Below the pieces are notes generated by a model that searched no databases, had not been told where the DNA came from, and saw only the letters and a program-made list of their open reading frames with translations. Below are positions 27,223-36,487 of a stretch of DNA of 64,000 bases, one piece after another (within the stretch, counting starts at the first letter, position 1; each line of letters starts with the position of its first letter). Made by a program: the position numbers and the translations under genes. The stretch lies in assembly GCF_000720255.1 (NCBI RefSeq), contig NZ_JOJE01000035.1:11382-75381 (forward strand), read 5' to 3'. This stretch comes from Streptomyces griseus subsp. griseus. GTDB taxonomy: Bacteria > Actinomycetota > Actinomycetes > Streptomycetales > Streptomycetaceae.

Positions 27223-29785
27223 ATGACGGCGCATTCCGGCGCACGCACCCGCCCGTACAACCGGCCCCTTCCTGGAGGCACCCGTCACGGGAACGACCGC
27301 ACCACCCGCACCGACCGACCGCAGACCCACAGACGACGCCCGTCCTGGTGCAGGGCGGCCGCGCTGATCAGCGGCGCGCTACTGGCGGGCGCGTCGCTCG
27401 GCCTCACCGCACCCCCGGCCGGCGCAGCCGTCGCAGGCCGGGAGACGGCCGTGGCCGAGGACTTCCAGCAGGTCACCCTCGCCAAGGGCGAGGCGGAGGT
27501 CGGTGAGCCCATGTCGCTCGCCGTCCTCCCGGACCGCTCCGTCCTGCACACCTCACGCGACGGCGAACTCCGCCTCACCGACGCGGCCGGCAACGCCCGG
27601 ATGGCGGGCAGACTCGACGTCTACTCCCACGACGAGGAAGGCCTGCGGGGCATCGGTGTCGACCCGGCCTTCGTGCAGAACCGTTTCATTCACCTCTATT
27701 ACGCGCCCCCGCTGAACACCCCCGCCGGCGACGCCCCCGAGACCGGCACCGCGGCGGACTTCGCGCCTTTCGACGGCGTCAACCGCCTCTCCCGCTTCGT
27801 CCTGAAGACGGACGGCACGCTCGACACCGCCAGCGAGACCAAGATCCTCGACGTCCCGGCGTCCCGGCGTCCCGCGGCCTGTGCTGCCACGTCGGTGGCG
27901 ACATCGACTTCGACGCGGCCGGCAATCTCTACCTCTCGACGGGCGACGACACCAACCCCTTCCAGTCGACGGCTTCACCCCGATCGACGAACGCGCCGAC
28001 CGCAACCCCGCCTTCGACGCCCAGCGCTCCGCCGGCAACACCAACGACCTGCGCGGCAAGATCCTGCGCATCAAGGTGAACGCCGACGGCTCCTACACCG
28101 TCCCCGAGGGCAACCTCTTCGCCCCCGGCACCGAGAAGACCCGCCCCGAGATCTACGCGATGGGCTTCCGCAACCCCTTCCGCTTCAGCGTCGACAAGAA
28201 GACCGGCATCCTCTACGTCGGCGACTACGGCCCCGACGCGGGCGCCGCCGACCCGGCCCGCGGACCGGCCGGCCAGGTCGAGTTCGCCCGGGTCACCCGC
28301 CCCGGCAACTTCGGCTGGCCCTACTGCACCGGCGACAACGACGCCTATGTCGACTACGACTTCGCCACCAAGGCCTCGGGCGCCGCCTTCGACTGCGCCG
28401 CCCCCAAGAACACCTCGCCCCACAACACCGGCCTCACCGACCTGCCTCCGGCCCAGCCCGCCTGGATCCCGTACGACGGAGCATCCGTTCCCGAGTTCGG
28501 CAGCGGCTCCGAGTCCCCGATGGGCGGCCCGGTCTACCACTACGACGCCACGCTCGACTCGCCGGTGAAGTTCCCCGAGGCCTACGACGGGGACTTCTTC
28601 GCCGGGGAGTTCGGCCGCCGCTGGATCAAGCGGATCACCAGCGACACGAAGGGCACCGTGCAGGCCATCAACGACATCCCGTGGACCGGCACCCAGATCA
28701 TGGACATGGCCTTCGGACCCGACGGCGCCCTGTACGTCCTCGACTACGGCGTCTCCTGGTTCGGCGGCGACGAAAACTCGGCCCTCTACCGCATCGAGAA
28801 CGCCACCGACGGCCACTCCCCGGTACCCCGGGCGGCAGCGAGCCGCACCTCCGGTCAGGCTCCGCTGAAGGTCCGCTTCTCCTCCGCGGGCACCACCGAC
28901 CAGGACGGCGACGCGCTCACCTACGGCTGGGACTTCGGCGACGGCGGCAAGTCCACCCGGGCCGACCCGACACACACCTACCGCAAGAACGGGACCTACA
29001 CCGCGACCCTGACCACCAGGGACACGACCGGCCGCACCGGAAGCGCGAGCGTGCAGATCGTGGCCGGCAACACCACGCCCAGCGTCGTCCTGGAAACACC
29101 CAAGGACGGGCAGCTGTTCAGCTTCGGCGACGCGATCCCCTTCAAGGTGAAGGTCACCGACCCGGAGGACCGCGGCATCGACTGCTCCAAGGTCACGGTC
29201 ACCTTCGTCCTCGGCCACGACTCCCACGGCCACCCGCTGACCTCCGCCCAGGGCTGCACCGGCACCCTCCGGACCAGCGCCGACGGCGGCCATGACGAGG
29301 ACGCCAACATCTTCGGAGTCCTCGACGCCGAGTACACCGACGGCGGGGGCGGTGGCCAGGCCGCGCTCACCACGCACGACCAGAACGTCGCCCAGCCCCG
29401 CCACCGTCAGGCCGAGCACTTCGGGAAGTCCTCCGGCGTCAGTGTGATCACCAAGGACACCGCGCACGGCGGACGGACCGTCGGCGACATCGACAACGGC
29501 GACTGGATCTCCTTCACGCCGTACGTCCTGAGCAACGCCAAGAAGATCACGGCACGTGTCTCCTCCGGCGGCGCGGGCGGCACGCTGGAGATCCGCGCCG
29601 GATCGCCGAAAGGCACCCTGCTCGGCAAGGCGGCCGTGCCGGTGACCGGCGGCTGGGACACCTTCCAGGACGTCACCGCCGGGCTGTCGCGCGCACCTCG
29701 CGGCACCACCACGCTCTACCTGGTCTTCAAGGGCGGTTCGGGTGCCCTGTTCGACGTGGACGACTTCACCTTCACCACGGGCTGA
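27223..29785 (+). pseudogene. PQQ-type sugar dehydrogenase with PKD and CBM6-like domains, two frameshifts
   Basis: The intact ancestor would be a secreted glucose/sorbosone dehydrogenase of about 850 residues. It has a signal segment AAALISGALLAGASLGL, then a six-bladed propeller (YSHDEEGLRGIGVDPAF, MGFRNPFRFSVDKKTGILYVG), then a PKD domain (GDALTYGWDFGDGG) and a C-terminal CBM6-like domain (RQAEHFGKSSGVSV). The frame breaks twice. An 8-bp tandem duplication (GTCCCGGC twice, 27853-27868) shifts the frame after KILDVPAS. The next piece, GLCCHVGGDIDFDAAGNLYL, then shifts again at 27966 (NPFQS to DGFTPIDERAD), where one base is missing. The net shift is +7, so the reading is not restored. Sequencing error cannot be excluded. 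Confidence 0.85.
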
Positions 29786-29797
29786 GAGGAGGTTCCC

Positions 29798-30311
29798 ATG
29801 CACCGAAGAGGCCGACTGACCACCGCGGTCACCGGAGCGGTGCTGCTCCTCGGGAGCATCTCGCACCCGGCCGTCTCCCAGAACGACCACGACGGCAGGC
29901 GGGTGCTCGTCTTCTCCAAGACGGCAGGCTTCCGCCACGACTCGATTTCCGCCGGGATCGCCGCGGTGCGGCAACTCGGCAAACGCGGCGGCTTCACCGT
30001 CGACGCCACCGAGGACGCGGGCGCCTTCACCTCCGGCAACCTGCGCCGCTACGACGCGGTCGTGTTCCTGTCGCCCACCGGGGACGTCCTCGACCCCCGC
30101 CAGCAGACCGCCTTCGAGGGCTACGTCCGGCACGGCGGCGGTTACGTCGGCATCCACGCCGCCGCCGACACCGAGTACGACTGGGAGTTCTACGGCGGCC
30201 TGGCGGGCGCCTACTTCCAGTCGCACCCGGCGATCCAGCAGGCGCGGGTGAACGTCGAGGACCGGGCCCACCCCGCGACCTCGGCACTGCCGTGGACCTG
30301 GGAACGCACCG
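29798..30311 (+). pseudogene. ThuA-like gene truncated at its 3' end
   Basis: Starts MHRRGRLTTAVTGAVLLLGS with a signal peptide, followed by a ThuA (class I glutamine amidotransferase-like) domain: VLVFSKTAGFRHDSISAGI, YDAVVFLSPTGDVLD and GGGYVGIHAAADTEYDWEFYGGL. It reads normally to HPATSALPWTWERTD and is then cut off. The last 70-80 residues of the domain are missing, and the frame runs without stop across the whole next gene to 31348. The junction coincides with the start codon of that gene, which indicates a deletion between the two genes. GAGGAGG precedes the ATG. Confidence 0.8.
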
Positions 30312-31331
30312 ATGCCCGACCCCGAACTCACCCACCGGCTCAGCAGACGGGGCATGCTCGGCGTGGCCGCCGGTGCCACCGCTGCCGCCCTGCTGGGCGC
30401 CGCCGCGGGCCCAGCCACCGCCGCGACCCCCGCTCCCGCCCCCGGCCGGGGGCGCCCCGTACTGCCGCCCGGCCGGCTCGGCATCCAGCTCTACAGCCTG
30501 CGCGACAAGGTCTCCACGCTCGGCTTCGCCCCCGTCTTCGCCGAACTGGAGAAGTACGGGTACGACGAGGTCGAGTTCGCCGGCTACACCCAGGGCTCCG
30601 CCGGGCCCATCACTCTCGCCCAGCTCAAGCGGCTGGCGAGGAACCACGGCCTGAACCCGATCGGCAGCCACGTCGGCTACTACTCCAGCGACCCGGCCGC
30701 CTACACCTTCGCGCAGAACCTCACCAAGGTCCTCGACGACGCCCAGGCCCTCGGACTCAAGCACATCGGCACCGCCTCGGGACCGTTCCGTTACGGCTCC
30801 ACCGTCGAGGCGTGGAAGCGAGCGGCCGAGGAGTTCAACACCTACGGCGCGGCCGCGAAGGCACGCGGCATGAAGTTCTACCAGCACAACCACTCCGAGG
30901 AGTTCTCCTTCGCCACGGACAACCCCAAGGTCCGCCTCTACGACGTGCTGCTCGCCGAGACCGACCCCGAACTGGTCTTCCTGGAGATGGACATCTTCTG
31001 GGCGTACTCGGGCCAGTTCCGCTTCTCCAAGCGCCCCGACGGCACGCCCGCGCCCTTCGAACCGCTGGACTACGTCCTCGGACAGCCGCACCGCTACCCG
31101 CTCTTCCACGTGAAGGACGGTGTGAGCGACCCGGCGAACCAGTACGGCTACCGCATGACCGACGTCGGCGACGGAGACATCGACTACCAGCGGTTCATCT
31201 CCGCCGTCACCCGGCTGCGCGGCCACCGCCTGGCCCACCACTGGCAGGCGGAGCACGACAACCCGGCCGAGTCCTTCACCTTCGCGCGGCGTTCGAGTGC
31301 GCATCTGCACTCGCTGCGCGAGAAGTGCTGA
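30312..31331 (+). CDS. Tat-exported sugar phosphate isomerase/epimerase
   Basis: A 339-residue TIM barrel protein with a twin-arginine signal (LSRRGMLGVAAGATAAALLG). Mature-domain motifs include LGIQLYSLRDKVS, MKFYQHNHSEEF, LVFLEMDIFWAYSG and FHVKDGV. Such exported xylose-isomerase-like proteins often sit next to ThuA and Gfo/Idh/MocA genes in sugar-utilisation clusters. Its ATG lies directly at the deletion junction of the ThuA fragment, and only a poor GGGAA is available as ribosome-binding site. Expression may therefore depend on ribosomes translating the ThuA fragment. A long perfect hairpin follows the stop. Confidence 0.9.
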   Translation: MPDPELTHRLSRRGMLGVAAGATAAALLGAAAGPATAATPAPAPGRGRPVLPPGRLGIQLYSLRDKVSTLGFAPVFAELEKYGYDEVEFAGYTQGSAGPITLAQLKRLARNHGLNPIGSHVGYYSSDPAAYTFAQNLTKVLDDAQALGLKHIGTASGPFRYGSTVEAWKRAAEEFNTYGAAAKARGMKFYQHNHSEEFSFATDNPKVRLYDVLLAETDPELVFLEMDIFWAYSGQFRFSKRPDGTPAPFEPLDYVLGQPHRYPLFHVKDGVSDPANQYGYRMTDVGDGDIDYQRFISAVTRLRGHRLAHHWQAEHDNPAESFTFARRSSAHLHSLREKC

Positions 31332-31343
31332 GCCGCACGCGCG

Positions 31344-31391
31344 CGTGAGGCGGCCCTCCCCGTGTCCGAGTCCGGGGAGGGCCGCCTCACG
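31344..31391. terminator. Perfect 18-bp hairpin between convergent operons
   Basis: CGTGAGGCGGCCCTCCCC at 31344-31361 is exactly complementary to 31374-31391, with a 12-nt loop. It lies 12 bp after the isomerase stop and 16 bp before the stop of the leftward OFA transporter, so it can serve both operons. Confidence 0.85.
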
Positions 31392-31407
31392 AAGGAGCGC
31401 GATCGAA

Positions 31408-32826
31408 TCAGCCGGCCGCTTGCGGCCGCGGGGCCCGCACCCCGCCCCCGTCACTCTCCCCGTCGCGTCCGGGCTGCCGTAGCAGCAGCGCGATCACCGC
31501 CGCCACCATCGACACACCGCCGGCCAGCGCGTACGCGCCGTCGTAGCCCCAGGCCCCGACCACCACGGAGCCGAGGCCGCCGCCGAACAGGCCGCTGATC
31601 AGCTTGCCGCTGTACACCAGCCCGTAGTTGGTGGCGTTGTAGTTCTCCCCGAAGTAGTCGGGCGTGAGCGCCGCGAACAGGGGATAGAACGCGCCGCCGC
31701 CGAAGCCGGAGAGGAACGCGAAGAACAGGAACAGCGCCTCGCTGCCGGTGTCCCCGGCCCAGATCACGCCGAACTGGGCCAGTCCCAGCACCACGATGAC
31801 GAACACCAGGGTGGGTTTGCGGCCCCAGCGGTCGGACAGCCAGCCCACGACACCGCGGCCGATGCCGTTGATGACGGCCATGACACCCATCGAGGACGCA
31901 GCGACCAGCGGGCCGAAGCCGACCTCCTTGGCGAAGTCGACCTGGAAGGAGATCCCGAAGATCGACACACCCGCGGTCAGTACGACGGACAGCCACATCA
32001 GCGGCAGCATGCCCGTCCTGATCGCCTCCTTCGGCGTGTACTGCTTCACCGCCGGAGGGTTCTTGGCCAGGCCGGCGGCGTTCGCGCGGTCACCGGCGAA
32101 CGTCAGCGGGTCGATGTCCGCCGGCCACCAGTTCTTCGGCGGGTCCTTGAAGAAGAACGCGCACCCGAACACCACGATCACGATGTAGCAGCCGATGAGG
32201 TCCAGCACCCGGTGGTAGTTCGCGGTGTCGAAGCCGTAGTTGAAGATGAAGATGAACGGCAGCGACCCGTAGGCGAACCCGCCGTTGACGAAGCCGGTCC
32301 GCGCCCCGCGGCGTTCGGGGAACCACTTGCCGACCATGTTGATGCAGGTCGCGTAGACCAGGCCGGCGCCGATGCCGCCGACCACGCCGAACCCTAAGAT
32401 CGCCAGCCATACGTCGCCCAGGTGCGACAGGGCGAGGAACCCGGCGAGGCACATGACGGAACCGGCGTACATCGCCTTGCGGGCGGTGAGGATGCCTCGC
32501 TCGCGCAGCCAGCCCGCCGGGAAGGCGACACCGGCCTGGAAGAACACCCAGACGCTGAGGATCCAGAAGGTGTTGCTCTGCGTCCAGCCGTGCGCGTGGG
32601 ACAGCGTGTCCTCCGCCGAGCCGTACGCGTATTCGAAGACACTGATGGCCATCATGGCGATCCATGGCAGGTACACCATGAGCCTGCGGGAGTGCCCGAG
32701 GATGTCCCGGTCGGTCTCCCCGACGCGGTAGACACGGCCCCGGGAGTCGGTCACTTCACGAAAGGGACGGTTCGCGGCGTCGGGAGGTGCCGACGAACTG
32801 TTCGGTGCGACGGGGTCTGCCGTCAT
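31408..32826 (-). CDS. OFA-family MFS transporter, second of a tandem pair
   Basis: A 472-residue major facilitator with twelve spans and the long N-terminal cytosolic extension seen in oxalate/formate-type carriers (FREVTDSRGRVYRVGETDRDILG). OFA signatures include GIGAGLVYATCINMVGKWFPERRGA and INGIGRGVVGWLSDRWGRKP. It is clearly paralogous to the gene just upstream, which ends one base before this ATG, so it arose by tandem duplication and is translationally coupled. A TTA leucine codon (complement of 32395-32397, in AILGFGVVG, near residue 144) would make it dependent on the bldA tRNA. Last gene of the oxalate-type operon. Confidence 0.93.
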   Translation of the reverse strand: MTADPVAPNSSSAPPDAANRPFREVTDSRGRVYRVGETDRDILGHSRRLMVYLPWIAMMAISVFEYAYGSAEDTLSHAHGWTQSNTFWILSVWVFFQAGVAFPAGWLRERGILTARKAMYAGSVMCLAGFLALSHLGDVWLAILGFGVVGGIGAGLVYATCINMVGKWFPERRGARTGFVNGGFAYGSLPFIFIFNYGFDTANYHRVLDLIGCYIVIVVFGCAFFFKDPPKNWWPADIDPLTFAGDRANAAGLAKNPPAVKQYTPKEAIRTGMLPLMWLSVVLTAGVSIFGISFQVDFAKEVGFGPLVAASSMGVMAVINGIGRGVVGWLSDRWGRKPTLVFVIVVLGLAQFGVIWAGDTGSEALFLFFAFLSGFGGGAFYPLFAALTPDYFGENYNATNYGLVYSGKLISGLFGGGLGSVVVGAWGYDGAYALAGGVSMVAAVIALLLRQPGRDGESDGGGVRAPRPQAAG

Positions 32827-32827
32827 G

Positions 32828-34216
32828 TCACGCCATCTCCTCACCGAGCGGCTGGGGGTTGGGTACGACACCCCGGGCCTTCGGCCTGCCCGGAGCCTTC
32901 AGGAAGAGCGCCAGTACCGCGGAGGCCAGCCCGATGGAACCCGCCATGACGAACGCGCCTTCGTAGTCCCACGCGTCGACCACGAGCTTGCCCATGCCGG
33001 ACCCCACGAGCCCCGAGATCAGTTTCGAGCTGTAGACCACGCCGTAGTTGCTGGCGTTGTTGTTCTCACCGAAGTAGTCCGCCGTCATGGCCGCGAACAG
33101 CGGGAAGATCGCCCCGCCGCCGAACCCGGAGACCATCGAGCAGAACAGGAAGAACGGCATGCTGCCCATCCGGCCGGAGACCAGGACGCCGAACTGTGCG
33201 GTGCCCAGCACGAGACAGACGATGATCAGCGTGTGGCGGCGGCCGACGCGGTCCGAGATCCAGCCGATCACGCCCCGCCCGGTGCCGTTGACGATGGCCT
33301 TCAGGGACATCGCCGTGGCCACGATGCCACCCGCGAAGCCCATGTCCTTGCCGAACGGCACCTGGAAGGCGATGCCGAAGATGTTGATGCCGGCCGTGCA
33401 CAGGAGACAGAACCACATCAGCCACAGCACGGGAGTACGCGCGGCTTCCCTGGGGGTGTACTGCTTGGCCGCCGGCGGGTTCTTCTCCAGCGCCCGGCGG
33501 ATCTTCGGGTCGTCGGCCGCCCGGAGCGGATCCACGTGCGCGGGCCACCAGTTCTTCGGCGGGTCCCGGAAGAACCAGCCCGCCGTCGCCACCACCAGGC
33601 ACAGCCCCACACCCACCGTGACGAGGACGCCCCGGTAGTTGCCCAGGTCCATGTACGAGGTGAACAGGAACACGAAGGGCACGGATCCGTAGGCGAAACC
33701 GCCGTTGACGAAGCCCGTCTTGCCGCCCTTGCGCTCCGGATACCACTTGCCGACCATGTTCACGCAGGTCGCGTAGACGAGACCGGCCCCGATGCCGCTG
33801 CACATGCCGAAGCCGAAGTAGGCGACGAGCACGTTCGGCGCGTACGCCAGGGACAGATAGCCCAGCAGCGTGCCGACCGCGCCGATCAGCATGGCCGTAC
33901 GGGCCGGCAGCCTGCCGCTCTCCCGTAACTGCCCGGCCGGGAAGGCCACGGCCGCCTGGAAGAACACCCAGACGCCCATCAGCCAGAAGATGTGTCCGCT
34001 GCTCCACAGGTGAGCCTCGTGGAGGGTGTCCTCCGCCGACGTGAACGCGTACTCGGCGGAACTGATGCCCATCATGCCCACCCAGGGCAGGATGACCATC
34101 CATTTGCGTCGACGGCCCATGATGTCCAGGTCGGACTCACCGATCCGGTACACGCGGCCGTTGCGGTCCGTCACCTCCCTGTAGGTGGCGGACGTGGTGC
34201 AGTCGGTGGTTGTCAT
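32828..34216 (-). CDS. OFA-family MFS transporter, first of a tandem pair
   Basis: A 462-residue OFA major facilitator. It shares with its neighbour the N-terminal REVTDRNGRVYRIGESDLDIMG, the segment GIGAGLVYATCVNMVGKWYPERKGG and the C-terminal FGENNNASNYGVVYSSKLISGL. Position within the frc operon suggests import of oxalate or a related acid in exchange for formate. The ATG at 34216 gives MTTTDCTTSATYREVTD. It carries one in-frame TTA leucine codon (complement of 33926-33928, in FPAGQLRESG, near residue 97). A strong hairpin separates it from the upstream enzyme genes. Confidence 0.93.
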   Translation of the reverse strand: MTTTDCTTSATYREVTDRNGRVYRIGESDLDIMGRRRKWMVILPWVGMMGISSAEYAFTSAEDTLHEAHLWSSGHIFWLMGVWVFFQAAVAFPAGQLRESGRLPARTAMLIGAVGTLLGYLSLAYAPNVLVAYFGFGMCSGIGAGLVYATCVNMVGKWYPERKGGKTGFVNGGFAYGSVPFVFLFTSYMDLGNYRGVLVTVGVGLCLVVATAGWFFRDPPKNWWPAHVDPLRAADDPKIRRALEKNPPAAKQYTPREAARTPVLWLMWFCLLCTAGINIFGIAFQVPFGKDMGFAGGIVATAMSLKAIVNGTGRGVIGWISDRVGRRHTLIIVCLVLGTAQFGVLVSGRMGSMPFFLFCSMVSGFGGGAIFPLFAAMTADYFGENNNASNYGVVYSSKLISGLVGSGMGKLVVDAWDYEGAFVMAGSIGLASAVLALFLKAPGRPKARGVVPNPQPLGEEMA

Positions 34217-34291
34217 GTCGTTCCAGCACCCCTTGCGTCGAAAGAACTGGCCAGCGCCCCCTGTCCCGTGCCTTTCGTGCGCGCTCGGGCT

Positions 34292-34327
34292 CCGGGGCCG
34301 GCCGACGCGCACCGCCGCCGGCCCCGG
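34292..34327. terminator. Intra-operon hairpin between ligase and transporter genes
   Basis: CCGGGGCCGGC (34292-34302) and GCCGGCCCCGG (34317-34327) form a perfect 11-bp stem with a 14-nt loop. It lies in the 122-bp gap between the acyl-CoA ligase stop (34339) and the transporter start (34216). It may attenuate read-through or protect the upstream mRNA, so the transporters could be expressed at a lower level than the enzymes. Confidence 0.55.
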
Positions 34328-34338
34328 GCTCGGTCACC

Positions 34339-36486
34339 TCATGAACCGCCCCCCAACAGTCCTGCCGCCCGTGCCCAGCGGTACTTCGCGCCGAGCACGG
34401 CCACCGGCTTCTCCGTGGTGTACGGGTACGCGACGACCCCCCGCTCGAAGAGGTACTGGCAGGCCTCCTCGACCTCCACGTCACCCGCGAGCGACGCCAC
34501 CACGGGCTTGTCGATCCCCCGAGCGCGGAAATCGGCCACCACGCGCGCGGTGAGCTCGGCGAAGACCATGGGAGGGGTCACGATGGTGTGCCAGTAGCCG
34601 AGGACGAGCGCGTGCACGCGCGGGTCCTCCAGACCCAGCCGGATCGTCGCCTCGTACGTCGACGGCGGCTCGCCCCCGGTGATGTCCACCGGGTTGCCCG
34701 CGGCCCCGAAGGGCGGGATGAACCTGCGGAACGCCTCGTCCAGGTCCGCGGGGATCTCCATCAGCGACAGGCCGTTGTCGGTCACCGCGTCGGACAGCAG
34801 CACACCGCTGCCGCCGGCTCCGGTGATGATGACGACGTTGTCCCCGCGCGGGGTGGGCAGGACCGGCAACGCGCGCGCGTACTCCAGCATGTCGTTCAGG
34901 CCCGGCGCCCTGATGACACCGGCCTGCCGGAGGATGTCGTCGTACACCGCGTCGTCGCCGGCGAGCGCCCCGGTGTGAGAACCGGCGGCCTTGGCGCCCG
35001 CCGCAGTACGCCCCGCCTTCAGCACGACGACGGGCTTCTTCGGCACGGTCGCACGCGCGGCCTCCACGAAGGCCCGCCCGTCCTTGAGGTCCTCCAGGTG
35101 CATCGCGATGCACTTGGTGTGCGGGTCCTCGCCGAACCACGTCAGCAGGTCGTCCTCGTCCAGGTCCGACTTGTTGCCGAGCCCGACGATCGCCGACACA
35201 CCCGTCCTGGTGGTCCGTGCGAAGCCCAGGATCGCCATCCCGATGCCGCCGGACTGTGAGGTGAGCGCCACCCCGCCCTTGACGTCGTACGGCGTGCAGA
35301 ACGTGGCGCACAGGTCCTGCCAGGTCGAGTAGTAGCCGTAGATGTTCGGCCCGAGCAGACGGACGCCATGCCGCTCGGCAATGGCCACGATCTCCGCCTG
35401 CAGCTCGTGCTCGCCGGTCTCCGCGAACCCCGAGGGAATCAGTACGGCGTTCGGGATCTTCTTGCGTCCCACCTCCTCCAGGGCCGAGGCCACGAACTTG
35501 GCGGGGATCGCGAAGACCGCCACATCCACCTCACCGGGAACGTCGGTGACACTCTTGTACGCCTTGCGGCCCAGAATGTCATCGGCCTTGGGGTTCACCG
35601 GATGGATGTCCCCGGCGAAGCCGCCGTCGACGAGGTTGCGCATCACCGAGTTGCCGATCTTGCCCTGCTCGTTGGAGGCGCCGATCACGGCGACCGAGTT
35701 CGGCTTCATGAGCCGGCGCATGGAGGTGAGGATCTCCTCGCGCGTGTAGCGGCGGCGCGGCTTCACGGACGTCTCGGAGAGGATCACGCGGATGTCGGCG
35801 GCGACCGCGGCCTCCGCCGTGGCGATCACCGGGTTGAGGTCCACCTCGGCGATCTCCGGGAAGTCGGCGACCAGTTGGGACACGCGCCGGATCTGTTCGG
35901 CGACCGCCCACCGGTCCACGCCGGCCTGCCCGCGCACCCCCCGCAGGACCTCGGCAGCCCGGATCGAGTCCAGCATCGACAGGGCCTCGTCGGCGGAGAC
36001 GGGCGCGAGCCGGAAGGTGACGTCCTTGAGCACCTCGACGAGCACCCCGCCGAGCCCGAAGGCCACGACCTTCCCGAACGTCGGGTCGGTGACCGCGCCG
36101 ACGATGACCTCCTGCCCCTTGGGCAGCAACTCCTGCACCTGCACGCCCTCGATACGCGCCTGCGGCGCGTACCCGCGCGCGTTCTCGATGATCGCGTGGA
36201 ACGCGGCCCGTACGTCCGCCGCCCCCTCGACACCGACGACCACACCGCCGGCGTCGGTCTTGTGCAGGATGTCCGGAGAGACGATCTTCATCACGACGGG
36301 CCCGCCGAAGCGCGCCGCGTACGCCACCGCCTCCTCGACGTCCCGCGCCAGCTCCTCGCCCGGTACGGCGATCCCGTACGCGTCGGCGACCACCTTGCCC
36401 TCGGGAGCGGTCAGCGCGGTCCGCCCCTCGGCTCGTACGGCGTCCAGGAGCGACCGCACCCTCAGCACCCGGTCTTCGGCCATCAC
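34339..36486 (-). CDS. NDP-forming acyl-CoA ligase (acetate--CoA ligase family)
   Basis: A 715-residue single-chain enzyme of the ADP-forming acyl-CoA synthetase superfamily. An N-terminal ATP-grasp domain (FGGPVVMKIVSPDILHKTDAGGVVVG) is followed by a CoA-binding Rossmann domain (NSVAVIGASNEQGKIGNSV) and a ligase domain with LTSQSGGIGMAI and the phospho-His region GSHTGALAGDD. It interconverts an acyl-CoA and NDP with a free acid and NTP. In this cluster it could recycle CoA thioesters, for example formyl- or oxalyl-CoA, but the substrate is not known. A GTG (36486) is directly followed by an ATG (36483); both are possible starts. One base separates it from frc. Confidence 0.9.
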   Translation of the reverse strand: MMAEDRVLRVRSLLDAVRAEGRTALTAPEGKVVADAYGIAVPGEELARDVEEAVAYAARFGGPVVMKIVSPDILHKTDAGGVVVGVEGAADVRAAFHAIIENARGYAPQARIEGVQVQELLPKGQEVIVGAVTDPTFGKVVAFGLGGVLVEVLKDVTFRLAPVSADEALSMLDSIRAAEVLRGVRGQAGVDRWAVAEQIRRVSQLVADFPEIAEVDLNPVIATAEAAVAADIRVILSETSVKPRRRYTREEILTSMRRLMKPNSVAVIGASNEQGKIGNSVMRNLVDGGFAGDIHPVNPKADDILGRKAYKSVTDVPGEVDVAVFAIPAKFVASALEEVGRKKIPNAVLIPSGFAETGEHELQAEIVAIAERHGVRLLGPNIYGYYSTWQDLCATFCTPYDVKGGVALTSQSGGIGMAILGFARTTRTGVSAIVGLGNKSDLDEDDLLTWFGEDPHTKCIAMHLEDLKDGRAFVEAARATVPKKPVVVLKAGRTAAGAKAAGSHTGALAGDDAVYDDILRQAGVIRAPGLNDMLEYARALPVLPTPRGDNVVIITGAGGSGVLLSDAVTDNGLSLMEIPADLDEAFRRFIPPFGAAGNPVDITGGEPPSTYEATIRLGLEDPRVHALVLGYWHTIVTPPMVFAELTARVVADFRARGIDKPVVASLAGDVEVEEACQYLFERGVVAYPYTTEKPVAVLGAKYRWARAAGLLGGGS

Positions 36487-36487
36487 G

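Noticed and set aside
27929..30484. 851-codon open frame on the minus strand
   Set aside because: It runs antisense through the sugar dehydrogenase and ThuA genes and has only low-complexity Gly/Ala/Val sequence, typical of a GC-rich shadow frame.
30312..31348. Plus-strand open frame continuing from the ThuA fragment through the isomerase gene
   Set aside because: After the junction it is Arg/Pro-rich nonsense in the +2 frame of a well-conserved gene; it is a consequence of the deletion, not a real domain.
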